64,000 bases of DNA from Phaeobacter sp. G2 (GTDB lineage Bacteria; Pseudomonadota; Alphaproteobacteria; Rhodobacterales; Rhodobacteraceae). Below the pieces are notes generated by a model that was not told where the DNA came from, ran no database searches, and saw only the letters and a list, made by a program, of their open reading frames with translations. This document shows, piece after piece, positions 52,466-61,773 of the stretch (positions are counted from its first letter, which is position 1; each line of letters begins with the position of its first letter). The translations under genes were made by a program, and so were the position numbers. The stretch lies in NCBI GenBank assembly GCA_025163595.1, contig CP104100.1, positions 2,976,001 through 3,040,000 on the forward strand. The letters are read 5' to 3'.

Positions 52466-53299
52466 TTACACAGCGACGGGGGCCTTGATGCCCGGATCGG
52501 GATCATAGTTCAGGAACTCAAAATCATCATAGGTAAAATCAAAAATCGACGAGACCTGCCGTTTGATCCGGATCTGTGGCAGCGGCTTAGGGCTGCGCGA
52601 CAGCTGTAGTGCCACCTGGTCCTGATGATTTGAATAGATATGCGCATCGCCAAAACTGTGGACAAAGTCCCCCGGCTCATAGCCCGTCACATGGGCCAGC
52701 ATCACCTGCAACAAGGCGTAGGAGGCAATATTGAAGGGCACCCCAAGAAACATATCCGCCGAACGCTGATACAGTTGCAGATGCAGCTTGCCGCCTAACA
52801 CCCGAACCTGCCACAGCGTATGGCAGGGCGGCAGCGCCATATCCGGCACATCGCCAGGGTTCCAGGCGGAAACAATCAGACGGCGGCTGTCTGGGCTGGT
52901 TTTGATCATCTCTACCAGGTCGGCGATCTGATCAACCGAACCAGCGCGATAGAGCGGCTCATCCCCGGTGGTGCCGGGCACCAGCTCCAGTTTTGGAAAG
53001 CTGCGCCACTGGTGGCCATAAACCGGCCCGAGGTCACCGTTTTCATCAGCCCATTCGTCCCAGATTGAGACCCCATTGTCTTTGAGATACTTGATATTGG
53101 TATCGCCGGACAGGAACCACAAAAGCTCATGTATGATTGAGCGCAGATGCAGCTTTTTGGTGGTCACCAGCGGAAAACCATCCGCCAGAGGGTATCGTGT
53201 CTGCATACCAAAACAAGAGATCGTACCGGTGCCAGTGCGATCGCTGCTGGGCACCCCGGTTTCCAGAATTTGGCGCAAGGCCGCGTGATATTGCTGCAC
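52466..53299 (-). CDS. thyA: Thymidylate synthase ThyA (GTG start)
   Basis: The 277-residue enzyme methylates dUMP with methylene-THF. The catalytic Cys is in [12 protein letters not shown], and [29 protein letters not shown] and [10 protein letters not shown] are family hallmarks. It is slightly longer than E. coli ThyA because of a loop around [20 protein letters not shown]. The start is GTG at 53299 with AGAGGGA upstream; the 48 codons further upstream in frame are unlike any ThyA. Confidence 0.95.
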   Translation of the reverse strand: MQQYHAALRQILETGVPSSDRTGTGTISCFGMQTRYPLADGFPLVTTKKLHLRSIIHELLWFLSGDTNIKYLKDNGVSIWDEWADENGDLGPVYGHQWRSFPKLELVPGTTGDEPLYRAGSVDQIADLVEMIKTSPDSRRLIVSAWNPGDVPDMALPPCHTLWQVRVLGGKLHLQLYQRSADMFLGVPFNIASYALLQVMLAHVTGYEPGDFVHSFGDAHIYSNHQDQVALQLSRSPKPLPQIRIKRQVSSIFDFTYDDFEFLNYDPDPGIKAPVAV

Positions 53300-53621
53300 A
53301 GTGATCCCTCTTTGACACTCGATGCCTGTCCTGCAGTCATAGCGGGGAGTGACCCCAAATAACAAGCCGATGCGTAGCGGCGGATTGGCACCAGCTGCAC
53401 AGTCATGCAGTACACACAGGGCGCTAAAGGCGGCGGTGGCCACCGTTCTGCCTTCACGTCCTGGCGCCTAGATGTGGAAACTCCAAACCTTCCGGCCCTG
53501 CGAATCGATTGGATCTGGCCTATAGTGTCGGCAAGTTGTACCAAGCAAAATAAACTCTCCGAAAAATCTTCGCCCTCACACCTTGGGTGAGGAGATGTCA
53601 AACGATCAAGGAACCTCGCAC
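53300..53621. other. 322-bp gene-free gap between thyA and gloA
   Basis: This divergent promoter region holds no convincing gene. A short hairpin, CCTCAC / GTGAGG (53574-53592), lies in the gloA leader 30 bases before the start. AT-rich blocks at about 53535-53570 may hold the gloA promoter. An in-frame ATG at 53595 follows GAGGAG too closely to be a good start. Confidence 0.6.
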
Positions 53622-54050
53622 ATGGCGCTTACTTATTTGCACGTAATGGTTCGGGTGAAAGACCTGGAAAAATCCAGAGCATTTTATGAACTTCTGGGAC
53701 TGCGCGAAACCCGGCGCTACGACAGCGAAAAGGGCCGTTTCACCCTGCTCTATCTGGCCGCCCCCGGTCAGGAAGAAACCCCGGTAGAGCTGACCTATAA
53801 CTGGGATGGCGACGAGGGCCTGCCGAGTGACAGCCGTCACTTTGGCCACCTGGCCTATGGGGTCGATAATATCTATGAAACCTGCCAGTTTTTGCAGGAC
53901 AACGGCGTCACCATCAACCGCCCCCCCCATGACGGGCGCATGGCCTTTATTCGCTCGCCCGACAATATCTCAATCGAGCTGCTGCAAAATGGCGAGGCCC
54001 TGGAGCCAGCAGAGCCCTGGTCCAGCATGGCAAACACAGGCCACTGGTAA
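53622..54050 (+). CDS. gloA: Lactoylglutathione lyase (glyoxalase I)
   Basis: The 142-residue VOC enzyme converts the methylglyoxal-glutathione adduct to S-lactoylglutathione. ALTYLHVMVRVKDLEKSRAF and VELTYNWDG carry metal-binding His and Glu, and GHLAYGVDNIYETC starts the second half, with IRSPDNISIELLQ carrying the last Glu. The ATG at 53622 has AGGAA 7 bases upstream. The last codons (Gly-His-Trp-stop) are part of a 16-bp unit repeated four times beyond the gene. Confidence 0.92.
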   Translation: MALTYLHVMVRVKDLEKSRAFYELLGLRETRRYDSEKGRFTLLYLAAPGQEETPVELTYNWDGDEGLPSDSRHFGHLAYGVDNIYETCQFLQDNGVTINRPPHDGRMAFIRSPDNISIELLQNGEALEPAEPWSSMANTGHW

Positions 54051-54102
54051 GACCGGCCACTGGTAAGACAGGCCACTGGTAAAACCGGCCACAGGCAGAA
54101 CC
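54039..54102 (+). repeat. Four tandem 16-bp repeats over the gloA stop codon
   Basis: The unit GGCCACTGGTAAGACC begins at 54039 and recurs at 54055, 54071 and 54087 with few changes, the last copy being the most diverged. Unit one contains the gloA stop (TAA at 54048). Because 16 is not a multiple of three, later units shift frame and are not coding. They probably arose by replication slippage. Confidence 0.85.
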
Positions 54103-54147
54103 AGCCCCGGCGTTCTGCCTCTGCGATAACAGGCAGGCAGATATAAG

Positions 54148-54187
54148 AACGCACCGCCAGTCCAGTTAGGACTTTGCGGTGCGTTTT
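54148..54187 (+). terminator. Rho-independent terminator of gloA
   Basis: AACGCACCGC pairs with GCGGTGCGTT, with an inner GTCC/GGAC stem, followed by TTT, about 98 bases after the gloA stop and beyond the tandem repeats. Confidence 0.85.
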
Positions 54188-54320
54188 ATAGCGAACCCGA
54201 ATTCTTCAAGTCTAGATGCGACTGGTGTTCAGCCGAATCAGGATTATTTGGATATGGGCGGTGCATTTCTTGCCCACCCAGGTCTTTTCTCAGGGAGCTT
54301 CCGCACCCAAAGATCTGTTT

Positions 54321-54818
54321 TTAATAGATATAGCGGATCTGATCCGACCAATACCGTTCCACACGCTTCAGCGAGCTTGTGATGTCAGCGATGCCTTCGC
54401 GGCTGATAACATCCTTGCCCTCTAGGCCTTCGGCGTGGCGTGCAAAGAGGCCCGCGACGATATCGCGGATCTCGCGACCGCGTGGCGTCAGGCGAACCCG
54501 AACAGACCGGCGATCAATCTCGCAGCGCTGATGGTGCATATAGTCCAGCTCAACCAGCTTTTTCAGATTGTAGCTGACATTGCTGCCCTGATAATAGCCA
54601 CGGCTCTTGAGCTCACCGGCGGTGACTTCATTGTCACCAACGTTGAACAAGAGCAGTGCCTGCACTGCGTTTATTTCCAGAACGCCGACGCGTTCGAACT
54701 CATCCTTGATAACATCCAACAACAGCCGGTGCAGTCGCTCCACCAGTGCCAGCGCTTCAAGGTAACCAGTCATGAACCCTTTGCGGTCCTGCTGGCCGAT
54801 TGGCATTTCCATACTCAT
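54321..54818 (-). CDS. MarR-family transcriptional regulator (LdtR-like)
   Basis: The 165-residue winged-helix protein has its DNA-binding domain at about residues 55-120 (VTAGELKSRGYYQGSNVSYN, then HHQRCEIDRRSVRVRLTPRG, the wing). N- and C-terminal helices form the dimer. It resembles alphaproteobacterial LdtR, which in Liberibacter controls an L,D-transpeptidase and osmotic tolerance. No ldt gene is adjacent, so its targets are unknown. The ATG at 54818 has GGAG 7 bases upstream, better than starts further upstream. Confidence 0.88.
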   Translation of the reverse strand: MSMEMPIGQQDRKGFMTGYLEALALVERLHRLLLDVIKDEFERVGVLEINAVQALLLFNVGDNEVTAGELKSRGYYQGSNVSYNLKKLVELDYMHHQRCEIDRRSVRVRLTPRGREIRDIVAGLFARHAEGLEGKDVISREGIADITSSLKRVERYWSDQIRYIY

Positions 54819-54889
54819 TCGCATCTCCGACTCGAGTTTGCTCAGGAGAGAATGCAGAAAATTCCCCAAAAATGCGTTAAGCTGGTTTT

Positions 54890-55159
54890 TTATTTAGTTT
54901 GATGGGTTTGTGCGACTTCCCTGATCAGAGCCTCATAAGAGCTGGGGGCAGCAACCTGCCCTGTCACCCACTGATAGAGATCCTGATCGTTCTCGTGCAG
55001 CATCTGATCATAGAGATCCAGCTTGGCCGCATCCATCGCAGGCAAGTTGGCATCTGCATAGGCGGTGAGCAGAATATCCATTTCTTTAATGCCGCGACGC
55101 ATGGACCGCATCTTTAGACGCTTGAGGCGATGTTCGTGCAATTCCGTCGTTTCAGTCAT
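54890..55159 (-). CDS. sdhE: FAD assembly factor SdhE
   Basis: The 89-residue protein attaches FAD covalently to succinate dehydrogenase SdhA. The signature RGxxE is in MRRGIKEMDILL (about residues 19-30), and the helical five-helix fold matches. The ATG at 55159 has GAGG 9 bases upstream. It starts 10 bp after the stop of the XRE regulator, so the two are co-transcribed. The sdh genes themselves are not in the window. Confidence 0.92.
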   Translation of the reverse strand: MTETTELHEHRLKRLKMRSMRRGIKEMDILLTAYADANLPAMDAAKLDLYDQMLHENDQDLYQWVTGQVAAPSSYEALIREVAQTHQTK

Positions 55160-55169
55160 CCAATCAGCC

Positions 55170-55571
55170 TCACGTAGACGCGGCACTCTGCACCAGTGTG
55201 CGAAGCTTCTTTTCCAGCCGTGCGGTGCGTTCGGCATTGCTACGCATCTCATTGCGCAGGGCGCGCAGCTCATTCAGCACACCGGCGAAATCGCCCACCG
55301 CAAGATCAACATCTGCGGGTTCCGACATCCCCTCGCCCTCGCCGGTCAGCAACCAGGACATCGAGACATTCAACAGCCCCGATACCATCGACAGCTTGTT
55401 GGCGCGTGGTTCAGACAGATCCTGTTCCCAGCCCATCAGAGTGGATTTCTTGATCCCAAGGCGTCGCGCCAGCTGTGCCTGGGTCATATCGGCGGCCTCG
55501 CGGGCGGCGGCGACACGATCGCCAAATGTTGCTGCCTCTGGTCCGAACCAATCTGTTGTTTCGTCAGACAT
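55170..55571 (-). CDS. XRE-family helix-turn-helix regulator
   Basis: The 133-residue protein has a Cro/CI-type DNA-binding domain at about residues 20-75 (LARRLGIKKSTLMGWEQDLS) and a C-terminal coiled coil (LNELRALRNEMRSNAERTAR) probably for oligomerisation. The ATG at 55571 has CGGAG 8 bases upstream. The gene is divergent from an aminotransferase gene with about 100 bp between. Its targets are unknown. A phage or toxin-antitoxin origin is not supported, since the neighbours are housekeeping genes. Confidence 0.88.
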   Translation of the reverse strand: MSDETTDWFGPEAATFGDRVAAAREAADMTQAQLARRLGIKKSTLMGWEQDLSEPRANKLSMVSGLLNVSMSWLLTGEGEGMSEPADVDLAVGDFAGVLNELRALRNEMRSNAERTARLEKKLRTLVQSAAST

Positions 55572-55634
55572 TTGCCATCTCCGTTTCTGCTCTTTGTCAA
55601 TGCTGCTTGATCGCAATTTGGTGGCACCCTATGA

Positions 55635-56873
<1,239 letters not shown>

Positions 56874-56891
56874 GCCAAAGGATCCAAGCTG

Positions 56892-57305
56892 ATGGCTGCA
56901 ACGCTGCCCGAGTATTTCTTTCGCGTGCGTGAAAACGGTGCTTTTGTGTTTCGGGTTGATACCGAAAACCGGCAGCGGCGCATCGACATGGATCAGATTG
57001 CAGCCATCAACATCCGCAACGGCGAGATCAAGCCACATGGCGGACGCGCCCTGTCAGACCAGGATCTGGCGGCGATCAAATCCTGGATGGCAGACCGGCG
57101 CGCGGTCCTGGCCGCACGGGACATAGATGACATCAAGCGGGCGGTGGATCACCTGAACCTCACCGCCCACTGGGCCCAGACCAAGGCCACCGACGAACAG
57201 CTCGAATCTGTCACCGATGATCTGTTGCTGACCATGCATGACCTGCGCAGCGTCTTGGTGCGCAAAAAGGCAGATCGGCTCATCAAGGGGCAAAAGGGCG
57301 ACTAA
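56892..57305 (+). CDS. Conserved-looking hypothetical protein
   Basis: The 137-residue product starts 18 bases after the aminotransferase stop with AAAGGATCC upstream, so it is probably co-transcribed. I do not recognise a family. The N-terminal half looks beta-rich (YFFRVRENGAFVFRVDTEN) and the rest helical and charged (DIDDIKRAVDHLNLTAHWAQ, then LRSVLVRKKADRL). No signal or membrane segment is present. Host-like codon use and tight spacing support a real gene. Confidence 0.75.
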   Translation: MAATLPEYFFRVRENGAFVFRVDTENRQRRIDMDQIAAINIRNGEIKPHGGRALSDQDLAAIKSWMADRRAVLAARDIDDIKRAVDHLNLTAHWAQTKATDEQLESVTDDLLLTMHDLRSVLVRKKADRLIKGQKGD

Positions 57306-57349
57306 GCTCTGCAGCCCGCCCCGGCGTTTTAGCAAATCACTGTGGCGAT

Positions 57350-58744
57350 TTACGCCGCAGGCTTTTCTTCTGTCAGCAGGATGGAATGGCGCCAAAAGCG
57401 CGACATCAGGAAGACACCAGCAAAGCAAAGCCCCAGCACCAGCCCCGACCAGACCCCGACGCCGCCCCAGCCAAAGGTAAAGCCAAAGAGATAAGAGGCC
57501 GGAACGCCAATCGCCCAATAGCTGAGCGCCGCAATCACCATCGGCCAATTGGTGTCCTGCACACCGCGCAGCAAGCCCAGCGCGATCACCTGCATGCCAT
57601 CCGCCAGCTGAAACAGGGCTGCCATCGCCAAGAGACCCGCCCCAACAATCAGGATTTCAGGCTTGTTGGGGTCCGTGGGGTCCAGAAACAGCGAAATCAG
57701 CGGGTCCGGGACCAATAAAAAGGCCGCACTGCCAAGCAGCGCCATGGCCAGCGACAGTAAAATCACCACCCGGGCGCCCAGCGCCATATGAGCGCGATCA
57801 CGGCGCCCATAGGCGTTGCCGGCACGAATAGTGGCTGCATTGCTCAGGCCCAGATGCACCATGAATGTCAGCCCCGACAGCGTCATCGCCACGCCATGGG
57901 CCGCCAACGGGATGGTTCCCAACCAGCCCATCATCATGGCGGAGGCGGCAAACAGGCTGACTTCGCTTAGATTGGTCAGACCAATGGGCATGCCCAATTT
58001 AAACACCCGGAAAAACATCTCCCAATCCGGGCGGTGAAAATTCTTTAACAGTTCATGCTCGGGCAGCACCCACAGGGCGTATGCTCCCACTGTCAGCAAG
58101 GACACCGACTGCGTCGCAATCGAGGCATAGGCCGCCCCGGCAATGCCCAGCTCTGGTGCGCCCCAGTTGCCAAATATCAGCGCATAGTTCACCAGCCCGT
58201 TCACCACAGCCGCCAAAATGGTGATCCAAAGCACGATCTGCGTGCGCTCCAGCGCCGCCAGATAAGATTTCAACACCATGACCAACAGCGCCGGAAACAG
58301 CCCCCAGCCCGCCAATTGCAGATAGGCAGAGGCCGGTCCTGCCACTTCTGGATTTTGTCCCAGCGCCAACAAGATATATTCTGAAAACAGCAGCACCGGC
58401 ATCGCCGCCACAGCATAAAGCAGCGACAGCCACAGCCCCATGCGGGTGGCGCGGCGGATCTGGCGCTCTTCCCCGGCCCCGGCAGCGGCGGCCACCAGAG
58501 GCATTACCGCAAAGGCGAATCCTGCACCCATCAGGAAAAACACAAAGAAATAGGATCCGGCCAGTGTCACCGCCGCCAGAGCCTCGGCCCCGTACCAGCC
58601 CAGCATGAGCGAATCCGTCATGCCAATGGCATATTGCGCCACGTGACCGCCAACCAACGGAAAACCAAGCAAAGACACAGCCCGCAGGTGGCCGCCTTTG
58701 GTCATTGTGGATGTGGTAAGATGAGTGCTGGATTGATCTATCAT
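57350..58744 (-). CDS. MATE-family multidrug/solute exporter
   Basis: The 464-residue protein has twelve membrane helices in two repeats, as in NorM-type exporters driven by Na+ or H+. Each half holds a conserved block: FPLVGGHVAQYAIGMTDSLM in the first and GMPIGLTNLSEVSLFAASAM in the second. A Met at 58705 is an alternative start. Twin 11-bp direct repeats lie just upstream. The substrate is unknown; the neighbouring PPK2 gene gives no hint. Confidence 0.92.
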   Translation of the reverse strand: MIDQSSTHLTTSTMTKGGHLRAVSLLGFPLVGGHVAQYAIGMTDSLMLGWYGAEALAAVTLAGSYFFVFFLMGAGFAFAVMPLVAAAAGAGEERQIRRATRMGLWLSLLYAVAAMPVLLFSEYILLALGQNPEVAGPASAYLQLAGWGLFPALLVMVLKSYLAALERTQIVLWITILAAVVNGLVNYALIFGNWGAPELGIAGAAYASIATQSVSLLTVGAYALWVLPEHELLKNFHRPDWEMFFRVFKLGMPIGLTNLSEVSLFAASAMMMGWLGTIPLAAHGVAMTLSGLTFMVHLGLSNAATIRAGNAYGRRDRAHMALGARVVILLSLAMALLGSAAFLLVPDPLISLFLDPTDPNKPEILIVGAGLLAMAALFQLADGMQVIALGLLRGVQDTNWPMVIAALSYWAIGVPASYLFGFTFGWGGVGVWSGLVLGLCFAGVFLMSRFWRHSILLTEEKPAA

Positions 58745-58760
58745 AGGGCAGTCTTAGCAG

Positions 58761-58798
58761 GTACTGCGCGCCCGGCAAGTACCGACAGTACTGCGCGC
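58761..58798. repeat. Direct repeats upstream of the MATE gene
   Basis: GTACTGCGCGC occurs at 58761-58771 and again at 58788-58798, spaced 27 bp apart, 17 to 54 bases upstream of the exporter ATG. Spacing and placement fit a regulator bound at two sites. Confidence 0.5.
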
Positions 58799-58850
58799 AA
58801 TACCACCCCAATAACGCCCCCAGACAGGGGGCGCTATCGCACTCCGTGTA

Positions 58851-59774
58851 TCACGCTTTTGCGTCTGGATGCAGCGCCTTACCCAGAATGTGATCGGACC
58901 GATGAATCACATGATGCGCCTGGCCCACGATCAGTGGATCAGGGGCCTGGGCGATTGAGGGATCTTTGCCCGGGTAGTCCACTGTGCTCAGGAAATGTCG
59001 CATGCAATTCAGGCGCGCCCGTTTCTTGCAGTTGGATTTGACCACGGTCCAGGGCGCGTCTGCGGTGTCTGTGTAAAAGAACATCGCCTCCTTGGCCTCG
59101 GTGTAGTCATCCCATTTGCCAAGGCTGGCTTTGTCGATCGGTGACAGCTTCCACTGTTTCAGCGGATCCGTTTCGCGGGATTGGAACCGGCGTCGCTGTT
59201 CGGCCTGAGTGACCGAGAACCAGTATTTATAAAGCCGCACTCCAGACCGCACCAACATCCGCTCCAGCTCAGGTGTCTGGCGCATGAACTCGAGGTACTC
59301 ATCCGGCTCACAAAAGCCCATGACCCGCTCGACGCCTGCCCGATTGTACCAAGAGCGGTCATAGAGAACAATTTCACCATTGGTAGGCAGGTGATTGATA
59401 TAGCGCTGGAAGTACCACTGGCCACGCTCTTCGTCGGTGGGTTTATTCAAGGCAACAACCCGGGCCGAGCGCGGGTTCAGGTGCTCGGTAAAGCGTTTGA
59501 TCGTCCCCCCCTTGCCAGCAGCATCACGCCCTTCAAACACCATGGCGAATTTCTGACCCGTGTCCTGCGCCCAGATCTGAACTTTCAACAGCTCTGCCTG
59601 CAGGCGCGCCTTCTCGGCCTCATAGGTCCGACGCGACATCTTACGCTTGTAGGGATAGCGCCCACTTTCAAAGACCCGGCGGATATCTTCTGGTGAGGGA
59701 TGGCTAACGGCCGCGGCCTGCGGGGCCTCTGCGGGGGTCGCAGCACTTGGCGAATTTCCAGTGGTTTCTGTCAT
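58851..59774 (-). CDS. ppk2: Polyphosphate kinase 2
   Basis: The 307-residue protein is a one-domain PPK2. Walker A is in VFEGRDAAGKGGTIKRF (about residues 78-94), and Walker B with the lid is in LYDRSWYNRAGVERVMG. These enzymes phosphorylate nucleoside diphosphates with polyphosphate or the reverse. A proline/alanine-rich N-terminal tail (about 30 residues) precedes the domain. Class I type is likely from its single-domain length; the preferred nucleotide (ADP or GDP) cannot be read. It lies 106 bp upstream of the MATE gene on the same strand. Confidence 0.95.
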   Translation of the reverse strand: MTETTGNSPSAATPAEAPQAAAVSHPSPEDIRRVFESGRYPYKRKMSRRTYEAEKARLQAELLKVQIWAQDTGQKFAMVFEGRDAAGKGGTIKRFTEHLNPRSARVVALNKPTDEERGQWYFQRYINHLPTNGEIVLYDRSWYNRAGVERVMGFCEPDEYLEFMRQTPELERMLVRSGVRLYKYWFSVTQAEQRRRFQSRETDPLKQWKLSPIDKASLGKWDDYTEAKEAMFFYTDTADAPWTVVKSNCKKRARLNCMRHFLSTVDYPGKDPSIAQAPDPLIVGQAHHVIHRSDHILGKALHPDAKA

Positions 59775-59985
59775 CAGTGTTCCCTTTTACTCATTTACTC
59801 TGTTCGAGTGACGCTGTTCGAGGCGATGTTATATGCCCCAGCGCATCCACGCGCTGACCTGTGTCAAGAAGCTGTCATATGGAGTGCATTTCAAAACAGT
59901 CTTGCCGCACCTGGTGACGCAACGGTTGGCTTGATTGCAAAAGGCTCTGGCCCCAGCCTTGTCTTTCATCGCAGGAGGACACCAC

Positions 59986-60855
59986 ATGCACAGCGCCATC
60001 GAAAGCCTCCAGGGGCAGCCCTTTTTTGTCCGCCGCTGGGGCGACCCCGCCCTGCCCCGTCTGTTGCTGTTGCACGGGTTCCCGGAATACGGTGGGGCCT
60101 GGGCGGAAACCGCAAGCCATCTCAGTCAACATTTCCACTGTATTGCCCCCGACCAGCGCGGATATGGCCAGAGCTGGGCTCCTGAAGGCGTCGAGAACTA
60201 CGCCGCCTCAAGTCTGATTGGCGATATGGTTGCGCTGATTGGCGCCGAGCAGGGGCCGGTGACGGTGTTTGGTCACGATTGGGGCGCCGCAATCGCCTAT
60301 GGGCTGGCGATGTTTCATCCGCATCTGGTCGACCGTCTGATTATCGCCAATGGTGTACACCCGGTGCCGTTTCAGCAGGCCCTGGCCAGTGGCGGCGAGC
60401 AGTCAGCCGCGTCGCAATATATTCCCTGGCTGCGCCAACCAGGGGTAGAAGCCGAGCTGAGCGCCAATGGGTTTGAGAAACTGCAGGCCCTGTTTGCAAC
60501 CCATATGGATATGTCCTGGCTCTCTGGCGCACGGTTGCACGCCTACAAAGCGGAATGGGCGCGCCCGGGTCGGCTGCAGGCCATGGTCAACTGGTATCGC
60601 GCCTCACCGCTACAGGTCGCCAAACCCGGGCAGCCCATTGCCATGCCAGCACTACCGCTTGCGCGCCTGACGGTGCCCCAGCCCCATCTGTTGCTCTGGG
60701 GGGATGGGGATACCGCCTTGTTGCCGGAAACCACCCTTGGGCTGGAAGAGTTTGCGCCGCAGCTGACCCGCATCACGATTGCGGGCTGTGATCACTGGCT
60801 GCATCATCAAAAACCCAAAGACCTGGCCGAGGCTATTCTTAACTGGAACCCCTGA
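59986..60855 (+). CDS. Epoxide-hydrolase-like alpha/beta hydrolase
   Basis: The 289-residue protein has the epoxide-hydrolase branch of the alpha/beta fold. LLHGFPEYGGAWAE is the oxyanion HGXP motif, and DQRGYGQSWAPEG follows. The nucleophile is Asp at about 98 in GHDWGA, not Ser, and His is in GCDHWLHHQKP near the end. This pattern indicates hydrolysis of epoxides or haloalkanes; the substrate is unknown. The ATG at 59986 has AGGAGG at perfect spacing. Confidence 0.92.
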   Translation: MHSAIESLQGQPFFVRRWGDPALPRLLLLHGFPEYGGAWAETASHLSQHFHCIAPDQRGYGQSWAPEGVENYAASSLIGDMVALIGAEQGPVTVFGHDWGAAIAYGLAMFHPHLVDRLIIANGVHPVPFQQALASGGEQSAASQYIPWLRQPGVEAELSANGFEKLQALFATHMDMSWLSGARLHAYKAEWARPGRLQAMVNWYRASPLQVAKPGQPIAMPALPLARLTVPQPHLLLWGDGDTALLPETTLGLEEFAPQLTRITIAGCDHWLHHQKPKDLAEAILNWNP

Positions 60856-60887
60856 CCCAAGGCGTCGCATAAGTCGCTTTCGCACCC

Positions 60888-61496
60888 CTAGCTATGGCCC
60901 CAGTCATCCGGGTTTTCCGAATTGTTGGGGCTAAGCCCCAGATCATCGCCCTTGGTTGAACAGCCAAGCCCCAGAACCGTTCGGTTGGCATAGGAAAAAT
61001 AGGCGCTGACCTGGTTGATCTCAAGAATTTCGCCGTCGTCATATCCCACCTGACGCAGGGCTTCTATGTCTGCCTCAACTAGGCTGGCCGGGGCCTCTGT
61101 CAGCTTGCGCGCATACTGCATGGCGGCCTGTTGTGCCTTATCCAGAGGCGCTACTGCCGGATCGCGCGCTTCGATCGCAGCGCGAATGGCCAGACCACGA
61201 TCCGCATCCGCCAACAGCCGCTGGAGGCCGGCAAAATGATGCTCAACGCAGTAGTCACAGTTGTTCAAGGACGAGACCCAGACGCCCAGCACCTCAAGAA
61301 ACCACTTGGGGATTCTGTTGCCAGTATGGTGCAGCACATTTTTATAGAGCGCCATATGGCCCTCCATCGAATGGGGCCGCAGGCTATGGGCCATCATGAT
61401 GTTGTCGACATTGTTGTTAGGTCCCGTGACCCGCTCATACAGCTTTTTCAGCTTGCCGGTTGCCGCTTCGAACGGAACTGTCTTGATCCATGCCAT
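60888..61496 (-). CDS. Carboxymuconolactone decarboxylase / AhpD-like peroxidase-related protein
   Basis: The 202-residue helical protein has the AhpD fold with the CxxC in LNNCDYCVEHHFAGL (about residues 83-97), the redox pair of alkylhydroperoxidase D. VLHHTGNRIPKWFLEVLGVW lies before it, as in the uncharacterised peroxidase-related subfamily. The ATG at 61496 follows GAAGAAAAAGG; a longer in-frame start is less likely. It is convergent with the epoxide-hydrolase gene. A role in peroxide or thiol stress is a family-based guess. Confidence 0.9.
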   Translation of the reverse strand: MAWIKTVPFEAATGKLKKLYERVTGPNNNVDNIMMAHSLRPHSMEGHMALYKNVLHHTGNRIPKWFLEVLGVWVSSLNNCDYCVEHHFAGLQRLLADADRGLAIRAAIEARDPAVAPLDKAQQAAMQYARKLTEAPASLVEADIEALRQVGYDDGEILEINQVSAYFSYANRTVLGLGCSTKGDDLGLSPNNSENPDDWGHS

Positions 61497-61773
61497 GCCT
61501 TTTTCTTCCCCTGTCCAGCTTTTCCTGCACGTTAGGAGCCGGAGCCTAGCCGGGCAATCCAAAAGGGAAAGCAAAAATCCACCACGACCTGTCACCTTTG
61601 CGCGAGCGGTTGATCAAGAGCCGACCTCTGGCCTGTGGGTTCGTGTCTTTGGCTGGCTGTGGTGGTCTCTGGGAGGCTTGGTTATCCACAGCCCCTAGCG
61701 GGCCTCTTTCGCAACACCACAACACCTGACATAATAGCCGCAACCAAAACAAACCAAAGAGCAGCTCCCGCCA

